Positions 32,901 through 44,900 of a DNA stretch of 64,000 bases are shown here, one piece after another (within the stretch, counting starts at the first letter, position 1; each line of letters starts with the position of its first letter). The translations under genes were made by a program, and so were the position numbers. The stretch spans positions 14,251,010-14,315,009 of the forward strand of contig CM039195.1 in NCBI GenBank assembly GCA_008360975.2. Direction: 5' to 3'. The DNA is from Lichenostomus cassidix (lineage: Eukaryota > Chordata > Aves > Passeriformes > Meliphagidae). Below the pieces are notes generated by a model. That model was given only the letters and a program-made list of their open reading frames with translations. It did not search any database and was not told where the DNA came from.

Positions 32901-35900
32901 TCAGATCTGATGGGACAATTCCAGGAAGAGCAGAGCTGAAGCAGAGCTGCTGCTTGCCTGGTCTGTGGGGTGTGGACCCAACACAGCACTTCAAGACGCC
33001 TGTTTTGGGGACACTCAGCTGTGACACACCTCCCAGAGGTGCTGTTTTGACCCAATTTCCAGGTCAAAGCAGGGCTGTCCTGCTGGAACACTGCAATCTG
33101 CAGCTGTGGCTGTGTTAGCATTTAGCCCTGCTTGCTTTCCCCTTAAGAGAGCTGTGACCAGAACATCACCTTTGGGCAGAGGATCTGCTGAATTTGGCAG
33201 CCAGGACCCTCCCTGTGGGTCAGAACTCAGCCCCAGTGTTGGGGCAGTGGAGCAGGCGAGGATGGTGACGTGTCACATCTTATCTCCTCTGCTTTTGGTG
33301 AGCTGCAGAGTTCTCATGGTGAAAAGCTCATGCTACCTGCTCTGCAAGCAGGAGTTGGAGAAGTGAATGTATTTTCCTCACTTGGTTGGCAGGAGAGAGA
33401 AATGGTATTTCCTGATGTTTGATCCAGCCCTGGGAGGCACTAGGGGTGAGAGGGGTCACGTTTGACTTCTGAAAGAGTGGGAAGTATTTCTGTTTCAATA
33501 GTTGCATATTTAGTAATGCCTCATGGAGGTGAGGCAAACTGCCAGCCCTGACATAGAAAACTGTAGTAAATTCTGCTATTGATGGTCCACACTTTGTGAC
33601 TTTCCTTGAAAACCTCTGAGAATGAAATCTGTGCATGACCCAGAATTTCAGACCAGAACCTGAACTCAGCACTGCTGGTTCTGCCTGTCCTCCTCAACAC
33701 AGAGTAAACACAGAGCCCTAAAAGAAAGCAAACTACTTATTAACATGGGAATAACACTAGGAAATATTCCAGATACAGCCCCAGGTGCTCCAAACAGCTG
33801 GACTTTTATTGGGGTCTCACTAATCAGCTTCCCAGGTGTTTGGATACAGGTGTAGTAATCTTCCCCTACAGCTCTGCACAGCACGTGGCTCCCTTATCTC
33901 AATAGCCTCCTTATCAGAGCCTTGCTGGAGAGCTGGGGGTGCCCCAGAATCCAGGGAGCTGGAGGAATACCCAAAGGCATCAGCAAATGCAGGTCCTTGC
34001 TAAGTCCAGCCTGGAGCTGGGCTTTGGTTACCTCAGACAATTCTTCCTTCTCCACCTTCCTTTGGTCCAACCTCCACAACAGCTGGGAAGAGTCAAACAA
34101 GAGGTCCCGCTGTGTCTTTGTGCCCAAAGTGGCATTGGATGCTCTCCAGCCTGGGCTTTTTGCATGAAATCCTTGTGTTTTGTGCCTCTAGTTCCCTTTT
34201 TTCCCTGCTTTTGACATGTTGAACACCATGATCATGGTGTTCTGCTTTGGAAGATTAACTGTGTTCCTAAGGAATAGGATCTTCCAAATCTCAGTGCTGA
34301 AGTCACTGCAAGACATGGATGATGCTGAAGATTTATAAGAACTGCATAATTTATTCCCAAAAGCAGGATGTAAATCTTGAATCTTGGAAGAAATGTACTT
34401 ATGTCAACTACTCTTGCTGAAGAGGGATTGAGTTAACTATTCAAAGATGACTGAGCACTTCCATCCTGTGAAGAACCGAGACTTTTCCATGGATTGAGGT
34501 GATCTTGGTCTTGGATGGTGGAAGGTGGAGTGGGAAAGCAGTGCTGCTCTTGGAGGAATTCGCATACAGTTGAGGTTGGAAACTCATCTTTGGGGGTTTG
34601 GCATCAGAAACTGCTGGTGAGACTCACTCTGTGTTGAGCAGCACAGAATTGAAGTGCAGGGATTCAGGAAAATGCTGGATTTGTATGTGTGCATCTGCTT
34701 GGAAGGAACTTAGGAATACTTCTGTCCCACAAATGGCAGTGTGGCCATATCCTAAGTAATTAAGTACTCCACTTAGTCAAATATTTCTTTTTGAAGTGAG
34801 GCTCTTATCCACAGTAGTGCTGTTATCTGGGAATGGTGACTGGCAGGGGGCTGATCCGTGGCTGAAGGGAAGTTTGCAGCCCAAGCATAAATGGATTAAG
34901 GCTGGAAACTTGAGCTGGAAACATGGCTGTGTTTGGATTGTTGGTGATTTCAAGCCAATTCCCCACTAACAACATCTTTTTCTAAAATAGTCCTTGATTT
35001 CTAGAGCAGGGCTTTAAAAAGCAAGAAAAAAAGGAAAAGGCAGGGAAAGAAGGGGAAACCTAGGATGGAATTCAGCATTCCTTTGGCAATGGCAATGTGT
35101 GGTGTCCTGCAGAGCATCCACCTCCAGCTGCTGGAGAGCAGAGCTCTTGCTGGGGAGTTGGTGTTCCTGGGGATGATCCAGGGAGGAGAGGCTCCTGCTG
35201 CTCAGCCCCTGGGAAAACTGCTGTGCATGGAAATGGGAATTAGCAGAAACCCACAGAGTTTCTGCACGTTGTTCTCCTCATCTCTGCAGAAGATTGCCAG
35301 GCATGGCTTTTGTTTCTGGTTTGGGGCTTTTTTGAGGCAGCAATTTCAGTTTTCTTAAATGTTTGCTTTGTTCCTGTGCAGAGGAAAGCCAGGCCTTGAA
35401 TCTGGGTGCATTTATTATTGATAGCATGGGTTGAAAACATGGGAGGCACAACTGTGGCATGGGCTGTGCTGTGGCAGGACTGTTTCTAAGGCTGTTACCT
35501 TGCCAGAATGAAATCATCCCAACTCCAGAGCACTCCAAAACTACAGCTGGATGCTAATCCTGGTAATTTTCTATAGGACTTAAAGCTGTAACTAATGATT
35601 TCCAAGATTAAAAGCTAAATTTGAGGATGGGGGGCTGTTCTTCTTGAATCAGATTGCTGAATACTTGCATATTGCTTTTTAGTGCTGGAAATTCCTTAAT
35701 TTTTCAAGCTTCCTGAGCAACAGGATGGCACCAAGGCAAAGACAGGAAGACGTGTCAGGGGCCACAGGATGGAATGACCGAGGTTGGAAAAGACCTCCAG
35801 GATCATCAAGTCCAACTTGTGACCCATTCCCACCTTGTCACCAGCCCAGAGCCCTGAGTGCCACATCCACGTCTTCCTTGGACACCTCCAGGGATGGGGA

Positions 35901-38900
35901 CTCCACCACCCACCTGGGCAGCCCCTGCCAATATCCAATCACCCTTTCTGGGAAGAAATTCCTCCTGATGTCCAAAAGAAATCCTCTCAAAGTTCATGCT
36001 TCCCTTGATAGGATATTTATGGTCTCTAAATATCTGAAAGCATCTTTACTCAAACTTGCTGTCTTTGTGAGAATTATTTGAGTTAAAATTCCTAAATGCC
36101 ACCAAAATAAGGGAAGTTTTTTATATTGTTGTCCTTATTAATGGACCTGAGCAAATGTCTATAAAGTTTTCACTTACAGTGGACAAATCTTGCTGGTACT
36201 TGACACCAGTGAGGAGTTTGAATTCCCAAATATTTGCTGTGTTCTGGTCCTCCTTGTGTTGGATTTGGGTGCCTCTGTGACCTTCTAATGCCAGCCTCCT
36301 GTGGCAGAGTGGGAATTGGTGTGAACTCCTTCCTTCCCTGTCGTTCCCAGGCATCGGAAGAGGCCTCACTGCGGGCTCTGGAGAGTCTGATGACAGAGTT
36401 TTTCCACAATTGCACAACAAACGAGAGGAAACGTGAGATAGGTGAGTTCCTCCCCCAGCCAGGGGTGTTTCTGGTGCTCTTGCTGCCTGCAGCCCTCAGC
36501 AGGGGTGACTGGTTGTGTTCAATACCAGTGCCTGGCACTGAACTGGCATCTTCTCCTCTCCTGCTTGGGTGGGAACTGGAAGGAAAGGTTTCCACAGCTG
36601 GGGTTCCAGGGAATCTGTGACAGATCCTATGGATGCTATACCAGTGACATTTCCTCTGTACATTGGTGGATTGTGTGTCCTGGAAAACCTCTGCCTGGAG
36701 ATGGAGCACAGACTTCAGCATTAGGAATGCAAGGCAAGGCTGTCCCAGTTACTGTGGGATGACAGGCAGGAATAACAGCAAGGCTCTCTCTTGGGTGGTG
36801 TTATTAAATATGTCCTGAAATGCAGAAAAGATCCTGCAGGGGCTCTGAGGGAGCTGCTCGTGGTGCTGGCTGTGAAGAGAGTTTCCTTTTATTCCCAAAT
36901 AGCCGCAGGGATGCTCCAGGGGCTGCAGCCCCTCTGCTCTGGAGCCAGCCTGGCAGAGCTGGGGGTGTTCACCTGGAGAAGAGAAGCTCCAGGGAGACTT
37001 TAGAGCTCCTTCCAGTGCCCAAAGGGGCTCCAGGAGAGTTGGAGAGGGACTTGGGACAAGGGATGGAGGGACAGGACAAGAGGAATGGCTTCCTAATGCT
37101 GGAGGGCAGGGATAGATGGGATATTGGGAAGGAATTGTTCCCTGGGAGGGTGGGCAGGCCCTGGATCCCTGCAAGTGTCCAAGGTCAGGTTGGACAGGGC
37201 TTGGAGCAACCTGGGACAGTGAAAGGTGTCCCTGCCCATGGATGAGAGTGGAACTGGATGAGCTTTAAGGTTCTTCCCAGCCCAAACCATTCTGGGATTA
37301 TTCTGTTTCTGCCATCTCTACCTTCAGTGCCAATTGCATGATCGGCATGAAAGACTTGTCCCAGAAATCCTGTAGAATAAACAACACAAGGTTTTTGTTC
37401 TGTTGTGGTTTTCCCAATGGTGATCTCCTGCTGTGGAAAAGGTATTCCTCATTTTCCTGCTTAAATTGCAGGAAAGAAACCAATTGATTAAGCCTTAAAT
37501 TTGCTTAGCCTGTAAAGCAGCCCTGGTGGCTTTTCTCTTTGTCACATTGTCACTTGGTGGGAGATGACCAAATCCTTCAGGGAGGTTTCTGATCCCCTGA
37601 CCTACTACAAAGTCAGCAGCTCTTGGGAGTTGCATTAAAAGCAGGTGGGTTTAAACCACTGTGGTCTGAAGTGTTCCTACTGTCTCACCATGACCTGAAA
37701 TCCCAACGTTTGGCTTTTACAGATAAAATAACAATGCTCATAATACAATTTTTTTGTGCTTTGTTTTAATGTTCAGCTCTTAGTCTGCTGTAGAATTTAT
37801 GTCAAAACTGATTCTACAATGACACATCTATTTTGTTTTCATTAAAGCCTGTTGTTACATTGCTTTAAACACTGTAGAATGTGATTTTTATTATATTTTT
37901 TGCCCTCCTCCAGGTTGTTTGAGTCATTCCCTGAACACAGGGTCTCTCCCATGCTCAGTTACTGTGCTATTGTTATGAGTTTGTTTACAGCTAAAGAATT
38001 GTTGTGGAATATTTTAGATCAAAGTCAAATTTAAGATAAAGTACGTTTTAAAGTAATTTTTTTTTTTTTTTTTTTTTTTTTGCAGAGGAGCTTTTAAATA
38101 ACTTTGCCCAGCAGATAGGAGCCTGGAGATTCTGCCTGTACTTCCTGTCCAGCACTAGGAATGATTATGTGATGATGTACAGCCTGACAGTGTTTGAGGT
38201 GAGAGCTGAGCTCCTGCCTGCTCAGTGCATTCTCTGCCTGGTGCAGCCTGATCTGGCAATCGATTTTTTGGGGGGGGAATATTTGTCTGGAATGGCAGCC
38301 CTGGTAAGTACAGTGATAAAGATGCTTTTATTGCTCTCTGCTAGAGAGGCTGCTTAATGGCAGGCTAAGAGTGGGAGAATATGAATCTTTGTACACAAAT
38401 TGAAGAATTCATTTCCTGGCATCTCTAAGTACAAATTACCTCCAGTTTCAGAGGCTGTTTGAGTTTCTGCACGATGCTTTTAAGGGTGTTATTGCTTTTA
38501 TGCTGTTTTTATGATCAGAAATATGGGGGTGATTACCTGCTCCTGGCTCCTGCAGACTTTGAATGCTGAGAGGGAGGGCAGAGTTGCTTTTATTTTTCTG
38601 ACATTTTGTAGTTGTGGTTGATGCTCTTGAGCTACGTCCTGCGGACTTGTGCTGGCTGGAGAGGTGAGGTCTCTCTTAGACAGCCACATCCCACTCTTCA
38701 GCTACTTATAAAAGAGCGCAATTTGGGTTAAAAGCCTTAATACTGATCTCTGCCTCTACTGGAATAAGCAGAAGTATTCTGTGAACAGCTCTGTTGTGTC
38801 AGCTGATTTCTCAGTGACCAGTACAGAGTCTTTCCCTGAGGATATCCTGGGATTTGGCTGATGTCACACCTCACCCTGGGCCATTTGTGACCTCTGTTCT

Positions 38901-41900
38901 AGGCTGGGTGGGCACTGTGGGCTGTGCCCCTAAACCAGAGGGGTTTATATCCTTTGCACTGGGCCACTTTTAGATAAAATAAATGTTTTGATAAAAGCTC
39001 TGCTCTTAAAGTTGTGTTGTTTTGACAAATTATGCACATTGTGGTTGATTTCTTTCCTTAAATATTCACTTTATTTATTAGGGATTGCAGAGGGAGTCTG
39101 AACTCCATATGTAAATTGAATCTGATTTGCCTTCTCAAAAAGGGGTGATCATGGTAAATGAGATAGGAATTATTCTTGCTCAGTGGGTGTCCCACTGATT
39201 TTCCTGATTAGCAAAGGAAGTGCAGGGTCAGGAGCTGTATTCAGTGATCCTTGGGATCAACCTGTGTGGATCCTTCCAGCTCAGGATATTTTAGGGAGTT
39301 TGGTTACTGAGCTTCTGCTTCCCTGGAGGGAGAGAAGGAAGCACTGAAAAGCTTGCTGTGCCCAGAATAAAGAAATCACTGTGCAAGTGCAGAGGGAGGG
39401 ACAGGAGTCCCCAGCCTGGCTGGGAGGTGAGGATCTCTCCATGGAGGAGCTTGAATTCCCAAAATGAGCTGGTGCAGTGCTGCTGGTGCTCAGAGCCATG
39501 GTCTGTCCCAGTCTGCAGCTTCCCCAGCTGTCTGTGGGTACTGCATCAGTCAAAGGGGTGTGAACACAAGGATTGTTCCCAAAACTGCCCAAGGACATGG
39601 ATTTCCCAAACTGTTCAGGAAGTTAGTGGTGGATTTGGAATAAAATTCCTTCTGGCCTCCTTCCAGCTGAACTCTTTTCATCTCCTGCTTTTTGGAAAAG
39701 AAAACATCTTCCAAAAGCTTTTATAGGGAGAGAGCTGCTGCTAGCAGGTGAGAGAAGGACAAAACACAGTGGGCCTTAAAGGATGGATGTTGAAACTAAA
39801 ACATCTTCAAGGTTTCTTGGGATTCTGGACTTGCATCAAGGAACCTTCAGCTGGTTGGGCCATTGTTTTTAAGCGATACTTCTGGATTTTCTCTGCTAGA
39901 AAGCACCAAAACCAACTTCTTTGAGGAAATTTTCATACAAATATCCCTGTGTACCTCTGCACTGTGAGTTGGTGCCTCAGCACAGTCCATCCTAGTGTGG
40001 GTTGCATCTGCTTTGACCATAAGTCATCTTCCAGTTTTGGGTCTTTGAGATCCCTTCCAACCCAAACCAGGCTATGATTCTGGGATCTCCAGCATTCTGT
40101 TTCTCCAGGCTGTATCCTGTAGATGGGCACAGACATTGTGACAACCTTCTCTCTGGGTTATCCCAAGAGATTCAGCTCCTAATGCTCCAGAGGCCCTAAA
40201 TGGGATCATAGCAGGGCAGGGAAGCAATTTGCAGCTCTGCCTTCCCATGGATATTGTCTGGCTGTAAGTGGACTAAAAGCTTTCTGTGCAAGTGGTACCT
40301 TGTCACTGCCAGGCAGTGCCTGCTCCAGTGACCTTCCAGCTCAGCTTCTGGACACCTGGGTGGCATCAGAGGCAAGGAAAACCAAACCTGCTTCCCTGAT
40401 TTTCTTTTCCTGCTTCATGCAAAACTGTGCCTCCCCCTTTGGAGGGGAATATCTCAGTGTCTAGGGTTAAAAGGTAGAGGAAATAGTTCTGTGCCTGCAA
40501 CTACTTCTGCTTGACCCAAAACCAGTTAAACCAGTGACTTCAGCTCTGTTGTGGCACTGCCAGTCCTGGGCCATGGGATGCAGGAGCTCTGCCAGATGCT
40601 ATGTCCTTGCTTTGTTGTTTGTCTTGGAGAAGAGAACGCTCTTGGGAGACCTTAGAGCTTCTTCCAGTGCCTACAGGGGCTCCAGGAGAGCTGGAGAGAT
40701 ACTTGGGACAAGGGTCTGGAGTGATGTGGCATGGGGAATGGCTTCCCACTGCCAGAGGGCAGGGATAGATGGGATGTTGGGAAGGAATTGTTCTCTGTGA
40801 GGGTGGGGAGGCCCTGGCACAGGGTGCCCAGAGAAGCTGTGGCTGCCCCTGGATCCCTGCAAGTGTCCAAGACCAGGTTAGACAGGGCTTGGAGCAGCCT
40901 GGAACAGTGGAAGGTGTCCCTGCCCATGGATGAGGGTGGAACTGGATGGTTTTTAAGGTCCCTTCCAACCCAAAACAGTCTGAGATTCCCTGCTTCTCTA
41001 CATCCCCATTCTTTCAGCGTTTCACCTCAGCAAAGCATGTCCAAGATGAGCTCATTTGGGATGTCCATTTCTTTCCCAGAACCTGATCAATAAGATGTGG
41101 CTGGGGGTCCCATCCCAGGACAAGATGGAGATCAGGAGCTGCCTGCCCAAGCTGCTGCTGGCTCACCACAAAACTCTGCCTTACTTCATCAGGAACAAGC
41201 TCTGCAAAGTCATCGTGGACATTGGCCGCCAGGACTGGCCCATGTTCTACCATGACTTCTTCACCAACATCCTGCAGGTAAGCAGTCTGTGCAGCAATGA
41301 AACCAATTTTCCCCTTAGAAGCATCATTTTGTTTCCTTCAGTAGTGATTTCCTGTGATGAGGATTAAGTAATTACATGTTGCTTTGTAAATTCCTTTCAA
41401 ATTTGGTGGTAACCTTCAACTTTCTATGTTACATTTCTCTCTTGTGTTACAAGTGTTTTGAGGGAGGAACAATACTGTGCCACAAGTATGTACTTTGAAT
41501 TTTAAATATCATGGGCTAGTTCTTGAAAATACAGGGGGGTGGGTTGTTCTTCAAGGTTAAAAAAAAATGTCACTAAAACTATGGATGTGTCACTGATTCT
41601 CAAAAGGGCAGTTTCTCAACAAGGTTGTTGGAGATTTTTCACCTAATACCCAAAGATACCCCAAAATCTCTGGTACTTCATCACTGCTGTCACTAATGGC
41701 ATCTTGTTGGGGTTTTCAAGAGGCCTCCTGCAGGAAGGCTCAGCTGTGAATTGAAGGATCCTGACTCAATCCATGTTGAGCTGGAACGTTGCTTGCAATT
41801 CAGCATCCTTGCAGGGAATCCTGAGCCAGGCTGCTGCAAACCTTTTTTTGTTTGAGTATTTTGTCTCCAGTTCTCTTAAAATTGTTCCTAATTGGCTTAA

Positions 41901-44900
41901 AGAGGCTGAGTGTAAACTGAAGTGCTGCACAGGCTTTTTCTGCTGACATAATTACATGATTTGAATGCAGCAAAGCCCACAGCCAAGCCACAAGGCAGTT
42001 ATTTAAATCTAAGTCCTTGAGTGGCAGGAGTTTATTTGTTAAGGCAAATGGATCTAGTATTAATTGCAAAATTAAAAAAAAAATACTATCTTGGCTACAT
42101 AGCTCCTTAGTAGCTGCTGTAATCACTTTTCAGACTGTTCTGGAGTGGGACACGCTGCAGTTTTGGCCTCAGTTGTCAATTTGACAATAAATATTTGGAG
42201 TTTTGGCTGTCATTTCACCTGGATCTGAACTGAAAGGCAGCCTGAGTTCTCCTGGCCTTTCTGGCACTCCAGGGTTATCCTAAAGGATTGCAGAGCTCAC
42301 TTGAGGAATCTCTTTTCTGTTAAGCCTCTCCTTGTGAACTCAGCAGCGGAGGGAAATGTTCCCATAAATTAATTTATGTGGCAGACACATTCTTAAAATG
42401 TTCAGAGAAAGTGGTAGAAAAACAGTAATACTGAATTCCAGAGCCTCAACAGAAGGGAGAGTGGCACAGGAGCAGAATGATGTGCTGTTAGAATTGCAGA
42501 TGAGCCCTGTCTCAGGACTTTTTTCTGAAATCATTTGCAGCATGTTCTTGTTCTTTAGCATTAAATTGTATGCCAGTACTCTGAGTAGTCTCTAAACCTT
42601 TTCCTGAACCACTGGAGGGGTGGAGAAGAAAGGTAAATTGGGCTATTGTATTGTCATTATGCAAACCCAGTAATTGTACATAAAGTGCTGCTCCCTTAGA
42701 GGTTTAAAATTTGTTTAGCCTCGCTCAGGTACCAGTGCCTGGTATTGCTAAATCTCCCTGGGTTTGTCAAAAAATATTCTCAGAGATGATTTTCAGTTCC
42801 ATTACAATTTACCAACAAGTTGTGTGTTTCACTGAATTCTTTACCATCTGCTCCAGTGCCTGGGACTTCCAAAAGCCAGGATGTATGTCCAGATGAAGAG
42901 CTTTTAGATGGGCTGTTTTCTCCCCAAATATTTCACCAAACTGTATTTTAGCAGTGTTGACTCAGCCTGGCTCTCCTTTGGTGGGTCAGGGGGATCAGGA
43001 GCAAAGCCAGCCTGTATTACAGAATTATGGCTTCAAGGATTACTTGTTGAACTGGGATTGACTTTGGACTTTTTTCTCCCAGAGGGAGTGGTGCATAAAT
43101 CACTTGGGATGTGTCTGGGCAGCAGTGAAGAGCAGTGTTGTCCCTCAGCTGGAAACAAAGCTTTGTCCCACTTGAACAAGTCTTTAATATCCCAGTGGCT
43201 GATGAAGGCAAAAGCCAGCTTTTTTTTCTAGTCTTTGTGGAGGAAGTTAACTTTTTAGGGGAAATGCAATTTCCAGTTTGAGAAGCAATACAGGTGCAAG
43301 GGGAGGTCAGATCCCTCAGCTGTGTTCTGGTGGCATCTGCTCCTGACTCCAGCCTTTGGTCCATGTGGGAAGGGTGGGATATTTGTGGGGAAGCTGCTGG
43401 GTTGTGAGGTGTGAGCTACTGGTGCTGAAGTGATCCTGGGCAGGGCTGAGGGCAGAGGATACAGAAAGCAGCAGGGACAGGCTGTTCCTGTGAACGTGCT
43501 GGGCCAGACAGTGTGTGCAATGACATTATGAAAGCTCTCTTGAAACCCTGAGGATTCCCGTGGGGCTTGAACTGTTGCAATATCAGAGATTCACATCTGG
43601 GGAAATGGAATATATATCAGTGGGATCTGGTGTGCCCTGAGTGGTGAAGCTGTTGTAAACTGTGAGCAGTGCTGCTAATCCCTGTCTGTCAGTGCTTGTT
43701 GTCACCACAGTGCCCTCCTGTCCTCCTCAGCTGATCCAGTCTCCTGTGACCACTCCCCTGGGGCTGATCATGCTGAAAACCACCTCGGAGGAGCTGGCGT
43801 GTCCTCGCGAGGACCTGAGCGTGGCCCGCAAGGAGGAGCTGCGCAAGCTGCTGCTGGACCAGGTGCAGACAGTGCTGGGGCTGCTCACAGGTGAGAGTGC
43901 CACAGTGTCACCCCTGGGCCCCTGAAGCCAGCCTGCCCCCCTCAGCAGCCAGAGGTGCCGCTGGGCTGCCCCTCCTGGTGCTCAGGGTGGGGTTGATGTG
44001 GTGGCTGCTGCTGCACTTGGAACACTCAGCTCTGCCCTGGAGTGTTTGAGTGAACTTCATATGATCCAACCTGTGGAGCAGAGCAGCTGCTGAGCTCCAG
44101 GTGTGCCCCTGCAGGAAGAGGGGTGGAGATTGTCTTCTCCTAGGGAGCCCAAAAGCTGTTACTGAGCATTTGTCCCTTCTCAAAGCACTCGAGATGTGTT
44201 CTGCTAAAGTTCTGCTGAAGTTGTCCTGCAATCTGTGCTGTGTTTGTTAGATCAGTGTGTCTTTGAGGAAGCATTTCTGAAAGGTCTCTCTTTGGCCAGG
44301 TATCTTGGAGAGCATCTGGGACAAGCACAGTGCTACTGCTGCCACTCCACCACCATCCCCGACCTCAGGAGAAAGTGGTAAGGAAAAGCTCCAGCATGGG
44401 ATTTCCATGTGCTCAAACCTGCAGTATCAGGCACAGATTCCTTCCTTTACTGTCTAACCCCTCATAATAATCCTTTCCTAGAGCTCTCCATAGGCCAATG
44501 AATTCCTGATTGGAAAGAAAAACCCTACACAAAGAAACAATTTCCACCATGGGGATGCCTCACTGCAAATGTCACCTCATTAGAAAATGCCCACAGAGCT
44601 GCTTGTTGTCCTCAGATGGCAGTTTCCTCAATGCAAAATGCTCTAATGACAGTGTGTTAAAACCATGGAATTGTTAAGGTTGGAAAAGCCCTCTAAGGTC
44701 ATCAAGTCTAGCTGTTATTCCAGCACTGCCAAGTCCACCACTGAAACATATCCCCAGCTGCCACATCCTCATGGCATTTAAATCCCCCCAGGAATGGTGA
44801 CCCAGCACTGCCCTGGGCAGCTGTGCTAGTGCCTGACCAGCCTTTCCATTAAGAAATTTTTCCAATATCCAACCTAAACCTACCCTGGCACAACTTGAGG

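Larger units (their letters stand above)
20798..36350 (+). other. XPO6: XPO6 intron 1 (15,553 bp)
   Basis: This is the longest intron. It holds a CR1 fragment at 21030-21207, a 39 bp tandem repeat at about 24184-24341, a long CR1 at 27978-28455, a short CR1 at 35765-35985 and a 20 bp and a 22 bp palindrome. Several AT-rich single-copy stretches (24.8-25.3, 27.0-27.3, 30.9-31.1 and 31.9-32.3 kb) look like conserved non-coding DNA. No protein-coding exon is supported. The remaining open frames are short and without family resemblance. Confidence 0.85.
36442..38085 (+). other. XPO6: XPO6 intron 2 (1,644 bp)
   Basis: It contains one + strand CR1 element (about 36900-37302) and AT-rich sequence. 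It ends in a T25 pyrimidine tract at 38057-38081. No gene is seen. Confidence 0.9.
38199..41079 (+). other. XPO6: XPO6 intron 3 (2,881 bp)
   Basis: A homopolymer run of eight G occurs at about 38270-38277. It carries a CR1 tail scrap (40025-40086) and a CR1 fragment (40620-40992) close to exon 4. The rest is unremarkable single-copy DNA. Confidence 0.85.
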
